The notes beneath the pieces are model-generated. The model ran no database searches and was not told the DNA's origin. It saw only the letters and a program-made list of their open reading frames with translations. A stretch of 45,177 bases of DNA from Terriglobia bacterium (lineage in GTDB: Bacteria; Acidobacteriota; Terriglobia; Terriglobales; Acidobacteriaceae), in NCBI GenBank assembly GCA_020073565.1, contig JAIQEY010000046.1, forward strand, positions 1 to 45,177. The letters are read 5' to 3'. Position numbers and translations under genes: made by a program. Positions 1 to 7,940 of the stretch are shown piece by piece (positions within the stretch are counted from its first letter, which is position 1; every line of letters starts with the position of its first letter).

Positions 1-26
1 ACAGCTGCTCCTTCGGGAGGCAAACC

Positions 27-2792
27 ATGAGCGACCAGCAAAAACCGCAAAAGCCCTTCTCGCGGCGCGGCTTTATCCAGACCGCCGCCATCACCGCCGC
101 AACCCTGGCGTTGCCCGGCTGCTCGCGCAAGGACAAGCCCGTGCTCACCATGCTCACCGGTGACTTCGACCCGTTACGCAGCTATCCGTATCGCGGCTGG
201 GAAGATTTCTACCGGAAGATCTGGACCTGGGACAAAGTGGTTCGTTCCACCCACTCCGCCAACTGCACCGGCTCCTGCTCCTGGAAGGTGTACGTGCGCA
301 ACGGCGTGATGGTGCGCGAAGAGCAGGCGGCAGACTATCCGCGGATCAGTGCCGACCTCCCCGACTACAACCCGCGCGGCTGCCAGAAGGGCGGCTGCTT
401 CACGGAGTACGTCTACAGCCCGCAGCGCCTGCGCTATCCCCTCATCCGCACCGGAGAACGCGGCGAAGGCAAGTGGCGGCGCGCCACATGGGACGAAGCG
501 CTCACGATGGTTGCCGAGAAGCTGCTCGACAACATCTATAACCACGGCCCTGACACAAACTCATTCTTCAGCGTGATCCCTGCCATGAGCCCGGTCAGTT
601 TCTGCGCCGGTTCGCGCCTGGCACACTATATCGGCGGCGTTTTCCTCTCTTTCTATGACTGGTACTGCGATCTGCCTCCCGGCGAGCCCCTGACCTGGGG
701 TGTTCAAACGGAGTCCTGCGAATGCGCCGACTGGTTCAATTCGAAGTACATCGTGCTCTGGGGATCGAACATTTCGCAGACCCGCATTCCCGATGCACAC
801 TTTGCCTACGAAGCGCGATACAACGGCGCCAAGATCGTCTGCATTTCCCCGGACTACAACTCCAGCGCCATCCACGCCGATTTGTACTTCCGCATCAACC
901 CCGGCACCGATGGGATCCTGGCGCTCGGTGTGGCCAAACAACTCATCGATCACGATCTGATCGACGCGCCGTATGTGAAAGAACAAACCGACATGCCTCT
1001 GCTCGTGCTTTCAGGCACGAACCGGTTCTTGCGCGAGTCCGATCTCAAGAAAGGTGGCAAGGAAGACATCTTCTATTTCTGGGATACGAAGCAGCAACGC
1101 GCCGCCCCAACGCCGGGCTCGATGGGATCGGACAAGAAGACCATCCAACTCAACGGCGCCGATCCCGCGCTGACCGGCACATTCCAAGTGCAACTCGCCG
1201 ACGGCAAGTCCGCCGAAGTCACGACCGTGTTCGAACTCCTGAAAAAGGAGCTGTCCGGATACACACTGGATAAGGTGGCAGCGCGCACCGGCCTTCCCGC
1301 TCACGAAATCGAACTTTTCGCAAAAGAGCTGGGCACGCGCAGGCCGGCGATGATCATTCACGGCGCGGGCACAAACCACTGGTTCCACAACGACCTGATC
1401 AACCGTTCGTTCATCCTGCTGGTGGCCTTGACCGGAAACACCGGCAAGAACGGTGGAGGATTCAATCACTACGTGGGCCAGGAGCGCATCTGGCCCGAGC
1501 AGGGGTTCTTCAAGCTTGCGTTCCCCGAGACTCGCAAGAAGCAACGTTTCCAGAACACCACGCTGTGGAGCTATGTCCACTCCACGAATAAAGATCCACA
1601 TCTCTATAACGGCAAGCCGATTGAGTGGTACATCCAGGAATCGGTGAAAAACGGATGGATGCCGCTCTGGCCGAAGAACGGCAAGAAGCCACGCGCATTC
1701 ATCTGTTGGCGGGCCAACTATCTAAACCAGGCCAAGGGCAACGAGATCCTTGAGTCCTCGCTCTGGAAAGACCTCGATCTGATCGTGGATATCAATTACC
1801 GCATGGACACCACGGCGCTCTACTCCGATGTCGTGCTGCCCGCAGCCAGCTACTACGAGAAGGTGGACATCAACTCCACCGACTGCCACAGCTACATCCA
1901 CCCCTTCAGCAAGGCCTGCGAGCCGCTGTTCGAAAGCAAGACTGACTGGGACATCTTCCACGCGCTAGCCGAAAAGATGGCGGAAGTGGCAGCGAAGAAA
2001 GGACTCAAGCCTTTTCACGACGAAGCCTTCGACTGGAACCGCGACTTCACCCAACTCGCGCAGGACTGGACTGGCAAGGGAGCGATCCAGACCGACGAAC
2101 AGGCCGTCAACTTCATCTTGGGAAACGCGGAAGAAACCAAGGGCATGACGTACCAGCAACTGCAGGAGAAGCCAAAGCGCTTCATCGCCACCGATCCCGA
2201 ATCGTGGAACAGCGATATCGAGGAAGGCATCGCCTACACGCCCTTCAAGCATCAGCTCGAGAAGAAGCGTCCGTGGCGCACTCTCACCGGCCGCCAGCAG
2301 TTCTACATCGATCATCCCTGGTACATCGAGCTCGGTGAAGCCCTCCCCACATTCAAAGAGCCGATCGAGGAAAAGTACCCGCTCTACTGGAACACGCCGC
2401 ACGGACGCTGGTCCATCCACTCCACCTGGCGCGATCACCGCGCCATGCTGCGACTGCAGCGTGGCGGACCGATCGTCTACATGCATCCCGACGACGCTCG
2501 CAAACGCGGCCTGCAGGACAACGACTGGGTCCGTATCCACAACGAGATTGGGCATTGCATTTGCCGCTTGCAGATCTTGCCCGGAGAAAAGCCCGGCCGC
2601 GTCACTATGTATCACGGCTGGGAAAAATATCTCGGATTCAAGCAGGGCGGATGGCAGTCGCTCACCTACATCAAGATCAAACCGACGCAGCTCGTCGGCA
2701 AGTATGGCCATGTCAACTTCCGCCTGAACTACTGGGGGCCCACGGGCAACAACCGCGACACTAAGGTGGAAGTCGAGAAGGCCAAGGTCTAA
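27..2792 (+). CDS. Type II DMSO-reductase-family molybdopterin oxidoreductase, alpha subunit
   Basis: Catalytic subunit of a periplasmic Mo-bis-MGD enzyme related to ethylbenzene dehydrogenase, selenate, chlorate and perchlorate reductases and dimethylsulfide dehydrogenase. Residues 13-14 are the twin arginines of a Tat signal (SRRGFIQ), followed by a lipobox-like LPGC with Cys32. The FS0 cluster motif is visible as His76, Cys80, Cys84 and Cys119. The segment YDWYCDLPP carries Asp215, which aligns with the Mo-ligating Asp of NarG and marks the type II subgroup. The length of 921 residues fits the periplasmic enzymes and not the roughly 1240 of cytoplasmic NarG. GGGAGG at 15-20 sits correctly before the ATG. 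It leads the alpha-beta-gamma-chaperone operon; the promoter lies outside the window. Substrate and direction of catalysis cannot be decided from the sequence. Confidence 0.93.
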   Translation: MSDQQKPQKPFSRRGFIQTAAITAATLALPGCSRKDKPVLTMLTGDFDPLRSYPYRGWEDFYRKIWTWDKVVRSTHSANCTGSCSWKVYVRNGVMVREEQAADYPRISADLPDYNPRGCQKGGCFTEYVYSPQRLRYPLIRTGERGEGKWRRATWDEALTMVAEKLLDNIYNHGPDTNSFFSVIPAMSPVSFCAGSRLAHYIGGVFLSFYDWYCDLPPGEPLTWGVQTESCECADWFNSKYIVLWGSNISQTRIPDAHFAYEARYNGAKIVCISPDYNSSAIHADLYFRINPGTDGILALGVAKQLIDHDLIDAPYVKEQTDMPLLVLSGTNRFLRESDLKKGGKEDIFYFWDTKQQRAAPTPGSMGSDKKTIQLNGADPALTGTFQVQLADGKSAEVTTVFELLKKELSGYTLDKVAARTGLPAHEIELFAKELGTRRPAMIIHGAGTNHWFHNDLINRSFILLVALTGNTGKNGGGFNHYVGQERIWPEQGFFKLAFPETRKKQRFQNTTLWSYVHSTNKDPHLYNGKPIEWYIQESVKNGWMPLWPKNGKKPRAFICWRANYLNQAKGNEILESSLWKDLDLIVDINYRMDTTALYSDVVLPAASYYEKVDINSTDCHSYIHPFSKACEPLFESKTDWDIFHALAEKMAEVAAKKGLKPFHDEAFDWNRDFTQLAQDWTGKGAIQTDEQAVNFILGNAEETKGMTYQQLQEKPKRFIATDPESWNSDIEEGIAYTPFKHQLEKKRPWRTLTGRQQFYIDHPWYIELGEALPTFKEPIEEKYPLYWNTPHGRWSIHSTWRDHRAMLRLQRGGPIVYMHPDDARKRGLQDNDWVRIHNEIGHCICRLQILPGEKPGRVTMYHGWEKYLGFKQGGWQSLTYIKIKPTQLVGKYGHVNFRLNYWGPTGNNRDTKVEVEKAKV

Positions 2793-2804
2793 GGAGAGGC
2801 AGCC

Positions 2805-3806
2805 ATGTCAAAACACCAATACGCAATGGTGATGGACCTGAACAAATGTCTGGGCTGCCAGACCTGCACGATCGCATGCAAAAAGCTGTGGACCGACCGC
2901 GACGGCACTGGTTATATGTACTGGAACAACGTCGAGACGCGTCCCGGACTCGGCTACCCGCGCCAGTGGGACCGCATTGGCGGAGGATGGAAAGATGGCG
3001 CGCTCCAGCCCAGCCCCCTGCCCACGATGGACGACTACGGCCACGCCTGGGAGTACAACTACGAGCAGCGGCTTTATGAAGGCAAGAAGCAACCGGTCAT
3101 GCCTTCGCCCGAGCCAAAGTCCGGCGTGAACTGGGACGAAGATGTAGGCAGCTTGAACGCCGACGAAAACTACTTCTTCTATCTCCCGCGCATCTGCAAC
3201 CACTGTACGTATCCCGCATGTCTGGAAGCCTGCCCGCGCAAGGCCATTTACAAACGCGAGGAAGATGGCATCGTGGTCATCGACCAGGATCGTTGCCAGG
3301 GCTATCGCTACTGCATCAAGGCCTGTCCGTATAAGAAGATCTATTTCAACGAGGTCGCGGGTAAATCCGAGAAGTGCATCTTCTGTTATCCGCGGTTGGA
3401 AAAGGGACAGGTCAACGCGTGCGCGGCCCAGTGTCCAGGACGCCTGCGTTTTGTCGGACTCCTGGATGATCCCGAGTGTCCCGTGCACAAGCTTGTTCTT
3501 GAGTACAAAATTGCTCTGCCTCTCTTTCCCGAAAAAGGGACCCAGCCCAACGTCTTCTACGTTCCTCCGTTCAATCCGCCGAAACCAGGGAACTATGGCA
3601 GAAGTATTCTGGAAGACTCCCGGCTACCGCTCGAATACTTGCTTTATCTATTTGGCCCCGAAGTAAAGGACGTAATCACTCGCCTGGAAGCGGAACTCAG
3701 AAACGTGCAGGAAGGCGGACGCAGTGAAGTCCTGCAATTGCTCATCGGCCGCGACGCCGAGACGCGTTTCCATGTTCGGCCACAGTTGGTACAGATCCAG
3801 TCGTAG
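2805..3806 (+). CDS. Iron-sulfur beta subunit of type II molybdoenzyme
   Basis: Electron-transfer subunit that binds four Fe-S clusters and connects the Mo subunit to the haem subunit. Four Cys groups are visible: Cys15/18/21/25, Cys131/134/139/143, Cys164/170/174, and Cys191/194/206/210. In the third group the second position is Tyr167 (CQGYRYC), the substitution expected for a [3Fe-4S] cluster as in NarH/SerB/EbdB relatives. At 333 residues it has the size of SerB/PcrB-type subunits. There is no signal peptide; by family precedent it is exported with the Tat-bearing alpha subunit. The start is 12 bases after the alpha stop with AAGGAGAGG just upstream. Confidence 0.93.
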   Translation: MSKHQYAMVMDLNKCLGCQTCTIACKKLWTDRDGTGYMYWNNVETRPGLGYPRQWDRIGGGWKDGALQPSPLPTMDDYGHAWEYNYEQRLYEGKKQPVMPSPEPKSGVNWDEDVGSLNADENYFFYLPRICNHCTYPACLEACPRKAIYKREEDGIVVIDQDRCQGYRYCIKACPYKKIYFNEVAGKSEKCIFCYPRLEKGQVNACAAQCPGRLRFVGLLDDPECPVHKLVLEYKIALPLFPEKGTQPNVFYVPPFNPPKPGNYGRSILEDSRLPLEYLLYLFGPEVKDVITRLEAELRNVQEGGRSEVLQLLIGRDAETRFHVRPQLVQIQS

Positions 3807-3815
3807 GAGAGTGTC

Positions 3816-4547
3816 ATGAGAATTCGACTAGCCCTAATCCTCTTCCTCTGTTTCGGGCTCTCTGCCCTGACCCCGGCGCAGAGTGGATCAAAACCCGCTG
3901 GCGGCCAGTCTCTGCCGGTCGCTACATCATCCGTGAGCACCGACACCCTGCTCAGCGGCGGACTCGCCGCGTGGAAAGAAATTGCGGTGAAGCGAGTGGC
4001 TCTGAATCGCACGCCGTCCCTGTACGACACAGACGAACCCGCCACTCTCGACATCTCCAGCGTTGATGTCCGTCTCGCACGCACAGGCGGAAAACTCCTC
4101 GTACAGCTCGCCTGGCACGACGCAACCCAAGACGCAACCATACTCGCGGAGGTCCCCAATACGCCGCCGGAAACGCGCTTTCGCAAGGTACAAACGGAGA
4201 TCGACGACCGTTTCTTCGACGCGGCCGCAGTCATGTTTTCGAAACAACCAACTGCTGGCGCCATCACTCCGTCCCTGCAAATGGGAGATGTCGAGCACCC
4301 CGTCGAAATCTACTACTGGAACGCTGCGCGCGGGGCGATGTTGATGCAGGCTCAGGGACGGGGGACGACGCGCCGGACTGGTCAGAGTTTTCCAGCCAGC
4401 GGGACCTATCAGAGTGGCCAGTGGAGCGTCACCTTCGAATTGCCCGCTCTGCCGGCAGGCACCCCCCTGGCGTTCGCGGTCTGGAACGGAAGCCAGAAAG
4501 ATCGCGACGGCCGGAAATATTTCTCGGTCTGGCAGGTGCTGGAGTAG
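3816..4547 (+). CDS. Haem b-binding gamma subunit, ethylbenzene dehydrogenase (EB_dh) family
   Basis: Probable haem b subunit of the molybdoenzyme, placed in the periplasm by a Sec signal peptide (residues 1 to about 22, ending near TPAQS). The remainder matches the EB_dh beta-sandwich fold: an early LAAWKEI segment, a middle SLQMGD...VEIYYWN block and a final AFAVWNGS...DGRK...SVW block. EbdC of the same family ligates haem with Met and Lys; Met156 and Lys234 are the natural candidates here by position. It starts 9 bases after the beta gene with GGAGAG ahead. Its presence supports the periplasmic EbdC/SerC/DdhC-type complex and argues against NarGHI, whose gamma subunit is an integral membrane protein. 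Confidence 0.85.
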   Translation: MRIRLALILFLCFGLSALTPAQSGSKPAGGQSLPVATSSVSTDTLLSGGLAAWKEIAVKRVALNRTPSLYDTDEPATLDISSVDVRLARTGGKLLVQLAWHDATQDATILAEVPNTPPETRFRKVQTEIDDRFFDAAAVMFSKQPTAGAITPSLQMGDVEHPVEIYYWNAARGAMLMQAQGRGTTRRTGQSFPASGTYQSGQWSVTFELPALPAGTPLAFAVWNGSQKDRDGRKYFSVWQVLE

Positions 4548-4575
4548 CAAGTAAGATCCTGGAAGAGGAGTTGTG

Positions 4576-5205
4576 ATGCCCACCATCGCCCCAGATCCCA
4601 CAACGGTGTCAGCGATCGACTGGCAACAGAATGATCTTTACCGGTTCTTCGCCCTCGTCTTCGGGCCGCCCACGCGCGAGTGCTTCAACCTTCTGTCGCA
4701 GATTGCCATGCCGAAGGCGCTTAATGATCTTTGGAGCAATCTGAAGTGTGAAGGCGAGTTCCCGGGCTTTGAATGGTTCTCCAGCTACGAGCAATATGAG
4801 GAGGCGTATATCGGGCTGTTCGATGTCGGCGTCCCCGAGCCTCCAGTACCCCTGTTTGAGTCCGCCCACGACAAATCTCGTCCCGCCCCAGAGATCGCGC
4901 TAGAGAACACCTGCTTCTATGAGGTTCTCGGTCTCAAGTCGAACCCCAACCGCGCTGTCCCAGACTACCTTGTCACGCAACTGGAATTCCTCGCAGCTGT
5001 GCGATATACCTCCGAGAAGACATCCGAAGAAGCTACCGCCGTCGCGCTCGAGCACGCAGAGGCCGAATTTCTCGAACGCCACTTGCTGAACTGGCTCCCT
5101 ATGGCTAAAACCAAGTTGGACGGGACCGGCGCTCCTGGGTTCCCGGTGCTAATGACGTTGTTGGTCCAGTTCCTCGCCAATCGGCACGCGCTTGGAACGA
5201 GGTAG
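4576..5205 (+). CDS. TorD/NarJ-like redox enzyme maturation chaperone
   Basis: Cytoplasmic chaperone expected to hold the alpha subunit during Mo cofactor insertion and Tat proofreading, equivalent to EbdD/SerD/DdhD. The protein is helical, about 209 residues, lacks a signal peptide and Cys cluster, and shows the family-like block YIGLFDVGVPEPPVPLFES near residues 75-95. An alternative GTG at 4573 is only two bases from the AGGAG at 4566-4570, so the ATG at 4576 is preferred. It is the last gene of the operon; no clear intrinsic terminator follows it. Confidence 0.85.
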   Translation: MPTIAPDPTTVSAIDWQQNDLYRFFALVFGPPTRECFNLLSQIAMPKALNDLWSNLKCEGEFPGFEWFSSYEQYEEAYIGLFDVGVPEPPVPLFESAHDKSRPAPEIALENTCFYEVLGLKSNPNRAVPDYLVTQLEFLAAVRYTSEKTSEEATAVALEHAEAEFLERHLLNWLPMAKTKLDGTGAPGFPVLMTLLVQFLANRHALGTR

Positions 5206-5596
5206 AACCAACTCGGCCCTCGTGATCCTTCTTGACGGGCAATTGGGATACTATGATGCGCAGTTTACCTTGAGAACTCTTGCGCAACAGCGCCTACTGG
5301 AGTTCGAGAATCAGGTGCTTGCGTTGAGTGATTGGGACACCTTCCGAGTGGGCCTGCAAACAGGAAATAAGCACAGCTGGTGTTCACTCGCGTCGCAGTT
5401 TTTGAGTCACGAGCGAATTGGAGGACGTACGGTGTTTCCGGGGAACGTGGTCTATCGTTTGACCTCCAACGTGACAAATGGACGTTCCTCGACTTAGCGT
5501 TGAACCCACGATTCCCACCCATGATTCGCGCGTCTCTCACGTTTTCTCAAGTACTTAGGCGGCCACCTGAAGTCCTGAAGTCACGTAAGTTGTTTA

Positions 5597-5641
5597 CTGA
5601 AAAGGCTGGCGTCGGCGGTTCAACTCCGTCCCTGGCCACCA
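5597..5641 (+). other. 3' half of a tRNA-Phe gene; candidate integration (att) scar
   Basis: From the anticodon loop CTGAAAA (anticodon GAA at 5599-5601) to the CCA end, every segment has canonical length: 5-base anticodon 3' stem GGCTG, 5-base variable loop, T-stem GGCGG/CCGTC, T-loop TTCAACT, acceptor strand CCTGGCC, then ACCA. The 45 bases equal tRNA positions 32-76. The sequence just upstream cannot pair with GGCTG and shows no D-arm or matching acceptor strand, so the 5' half is absent. It is therefore not a functional tRNA. A clean break at the anticodon loop is what tRNA-targeting integrases leave behind. Confidence 0.7.
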
Positions 5642-5991
5642 TGTTTTCAATCACTTAGAGGAAATTGTTAAACCTCCCTCACACCGCAAAAGGTCTTCTA
5701 TCGTGGGTGGAACATCGTTTTAAGCGATAGGACCAGAGAGATTCATCTTCTTGAATGTCATCAACTTGTCGCTAATCAGCTTGTCGCAGAGCGCAGCTTT
5801 CCGTCGATTTTGCGCTCTAGCCCGTTAACTCTTGCATCCATAAAGCGCTAGCAGGAAAAGTGAATGCTAGAGAGCGCCCGAAGAAGTCGCTAGATCTCGG
5901 TAATCCTTCTCCTCAAAGCTGCTCAGCACATTCAGAACAATGGCACCGCTATTGAAACCCGCTGACATCAATGGTGCGGTCACCACGAGCA

Positions 5992-6009
5992 CTGATCAAA
6001 ATTGACCAT
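5992..6009. promoter_or_regulatory. Crp-geometry palindrome, site 1
   Basis: The core TGATC-AAAATT-GACCA at 5993-6008 has the 5-6-5 layout of Crp/Fnr-family operators. It is nearly identical to the site at 24524-24541. It lies about 300 bases upstream of the Crp-type regulator gene. Confidence 0.45.
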
Positions 6010-6310
6010 CTTGCCGCCGAGGAAACGCGCATTATGTAGCCGTGAGAATCACCGAGAAACAAGCGCTGGCGGTGCGGTGCCCCACTTGGGGCGCCAGGCC
6101 GGGAGAGAAGTTTGAGCTTAGTACCGGGCAGCCGCGCACCGAACTCCACCGAGATCGGCGCTTGGCGGCTTCGGAGAAGTAACCGCTCTCGCCAGAAACA
6201 GAATCACCCCACTCCATGCATGCAAGCTAAATCTCCTTGTGATGCTTCGCCGCATCCGGTATTGCACTGTGAAGCCAGCAGAATCACATTTGGGACTACA
6301 ATTGAGGACA

Positions 6311-6988
6311 ATGGCTTCTATCGCAGTATCCAAGAAGAACCGCGCGTTTAACCCCAGCACCTTCCTTGCGTCCATTGGCGAGGGGAGGAAGAGCCTTACT
6401 GTTGCCAAGAAACACGGGATCTTCGCGCAAGGGGATTCGGCTGACACTGTCTTCTATATCCAAAAGGGCAAGGTCAGGCTCACCGTTGTTTCGAAGGTCG
6501 GAAAAGAAGCCACGATCGGCATATTGAGCGAGGGGACGTTTTTTGGGGAAGGCTCGCTGGCAGGGCAGGCTGTCCGCATGGGATCCGCGGCGGCAATGAC
6601 AGACTGCCATCTTCTGCGGATCGAGAAGAAGGCGATGATGGACGCGCTTCATCGAGAACACTCTTTTTCTGATCTATTCGTGGCATATTTGCTGGCCCGC
6701 AATATCCGATATGAAGAGGACCTGGTCGACCAACTGTTTAATTCCAGCGAAAAGAGACTGGCCCGTGTCCTTCTTATGCTCGCTCATTTTGGCAAAGAAG
6801 GAGTGCCCGAGCCCGTGGTCCCCAAGGTCAGCCAGGAGACTCTCGCGAATATGGTCGGCACCACTCGTTCGCGGGTGAGCTTTTTTATGAACCGGTTCCG
6901 GAAATTGGGATTCATCCACTATGCCGGAGGGATAGAAGGCGGCCTGCAGGTTCACAGTTCACTGCTGAATGTAGTTCTGCACGATTGA
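6311..6988 (+). CDS. Crp/Fnr-family transcriptional regulator
   Basis: A 225-residue regulator with an N-terminal cyclic-nucleotide-binding-type beta-barrel (about residues 20-125: IFAQGDSADTVFYIQKGKVR, later FFGEGSLAG), a dimerisation helix and a C-terminal winged helix-turn-helix (SQETLANMVGTTRSRVSFFM, about 165-210). No Cys cluster is present, so it is not an Fe-S oxygen sensor of Fnr type. The recognition helix differs from E. coli Crp, so a different operator is expected. GAGG at 6304-6307 supports the ATG at 6311; the frame stays open to 6239, but that extension has no ribosome site. It is a good candidate for the factor that binds the TGNNC-N6-GNNCA palindromes in this window (inference). 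Confidence 0.9.
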   Translation: MASIAVSKKNRAFNPSTFLASIGEGRKSLTVAKKHGIFAQGDSADTVFYIQKGKVRLTVVSKVGKEATIGILSEGTFFGEGSLAGQAVRMGSAAAMTDCHLLRIEKKAMMDALHREHSFSDLFVAYLLARNIRYEEDLVDQLFNSSEKRLARVLLMLAHFGKEGVPEPVVPKVSQETLANMVGTTRSRVSFFMNRFRKLGFIHYAGGIEGGLQVHSSLLNVVLHD

Positions 6989-7030
6989 GCAGCTTTGCAC
7001 CGAATCTTTGCTTTCCAAGCAGGCATAGCG

Positions 7031-7807
7031 CTATCGGTATCCCGCGACGTTGCTGGGCGTATTCAGCTGCGCAGCGGCCGTAATCTGGTAGTCCTGGTAG
7101 TCAATGGTGAAATCGGCATGGCCGCCCAGTCGAATCGCGCTGCTGCTTCGATTGGAAATGGGAAGCCAGAATTCACCTACCTTAGCATAGGTCTGCTCGA
7201 TCCTGGTTTCTTTCGTCCAGAAGGAGGGGTTCTTTGCGGGCTCCGCCTCAATCCGCACCACTGCAAAGTCCTCTGCATCCACCCAAATTCGGCCACGGTA
7301 GAGAAGCTTGCTCTTGGTGAGAGGCTCGACGGAGAGGATGTAGCACGGGCCAGTCGGCATACTCTCGTACCCGGTCAAAGCGAAGCGGTAGTTATCATTG
7401 TTGAGGGCTACGCGAGCCTGGTTCTCGCCGGTCAGGGCTTCCTTTTCGCTTTGCAGCAACTTGTGGAACACCCTCTCAATGATCGAACGGGAGCCTGTTT
7501 CAGACTGGATGCTGAATTCCTTCATTCCCGGAGAGCGGTACGATACAGCCACGGTCATTTCTGCGCTTCTGGAACCCGGGAAGCCGTGGTGTTCAAGACG
7601 ATAAATTCGGGTCCCCTGGTAAGCGGCTAACGCCAGCGCGCGTTCCAGATTTCTCTGGATCAGCTTGTCCACCACCTGCTCCGAGGTCAGCGCAATACGA
7701 GGCTCAATCGCGGGCGTATTCGATGGTTGCGCCGTTGCCGGCTGCCACATGCCGACGCACATCAAGAGCTGCGTGCTCAATACGCCGATATGGAGGTGGA
7801 TTTTCAT
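7031..7807 (-). CDS. LolA-like periplasmic outer-membrane lipoprotein-sorting family protein
   Basis: Secreted protein of 258 residues with a signal peptide (MKIHLHIG...PATAQ) and a mature part resembling the LolA/outer-membrane lipoprotein-sorting fold: repeated beta strands, a GRIWVDAEDFAVVRIEAEP block, then FWLPISNRS and a final IDYQDYQI. Its function is inferred to be lipid or lipoprotein handling in the periplasm; the substrate is unknown. The frame continues upstream to 7897, but the signal peptide and a Crp-geometry site at 7845-7862 favour the start at 7807. It converges with the regulator gene at 6311-6988. Confidence 0.7.
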   Translation of the reverse strand: MKIHLHIGVLSTQLLMCVGMWQPATAQPSNTPAIEPRIALTSEQVVDKLIQRNLERALALAAYQGTRIYRLEHHGFPGSRSAEMTVAVSYRSPGMKEFSIQSETGSRSIIERVFHKLLQSEKEALTGENQARVALNNDNYRFALTGYESMPTGPCYILSVEPLTKSKLLYRGRIWVDAEDFAVVRIEAEPAKNPSFWTKETRIEQTYAKVGEFWLPISNRSSSAIRLGGHADFTIDYQDYQITAAAQLNTPSNVAGYR

Positions 7808-7844
7808 CGGCTGTATGCAGAATACTCTGCCCAGCTCTCCATAA

Positions 7845-7862
7845 ATGTTCACTTTTGACCAG
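7845..7862. promoter_or_regulatory. Crp-geometry palindrome, site 2
   Basis: The core TGTTC-ACTTTT-GACCA at 7846-7861 lies 38 bases before the start of the LolA-like gene on the minus strand. It matches the other palindromes in spacing and outer bases. Confidence 0.4.
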
Positions 7863-7940
7863 ACCCTGGTTGTCCTGGAACGCGAGAATGTAGCCATACT
7901 TCCTGTCTAAAAGTGCTTTCTCTATCGAGCTTTAGCTGGT

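Larger units (their letters stand above)
5206..6310. other. Gene-poor stretch between the Mo operon and the Crp-type regulator
   Basis: No reading frame here has both a plausible ribosome site and protein-like composition. The stretch holds the 3' half of a tRNA-Phe gene at 5597-5641 and one Crp-geometry palindrome at 5992-6009. The composition is more mixed than in the flanking genes, which suits an integration scar or decayed sequence. Confidence 0.5.

Noticed and set aside
27..5205. Cytoplasmic nitrate reductase narGHJI
   Set aside because: The alpha subunit is about 300 residues too short and has a Tat signal, and the gamma subunit is a soluble secreted EB_dh protein instead of a membrane NarI.
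5192..5497. Plus frame of about 101 codons after the chaperone gene
   Set aside because: It overlaps the chaperone end, has no ribosome site and is not protein-like.
5572..5641. A complete tRNA-Phe gene
   Set aside because: GGCCACC upstream fails to pair with two acceptor positions, the spacing is wrong, and no D-arm or anticodon 5' stem exists; only the 3' half is real.
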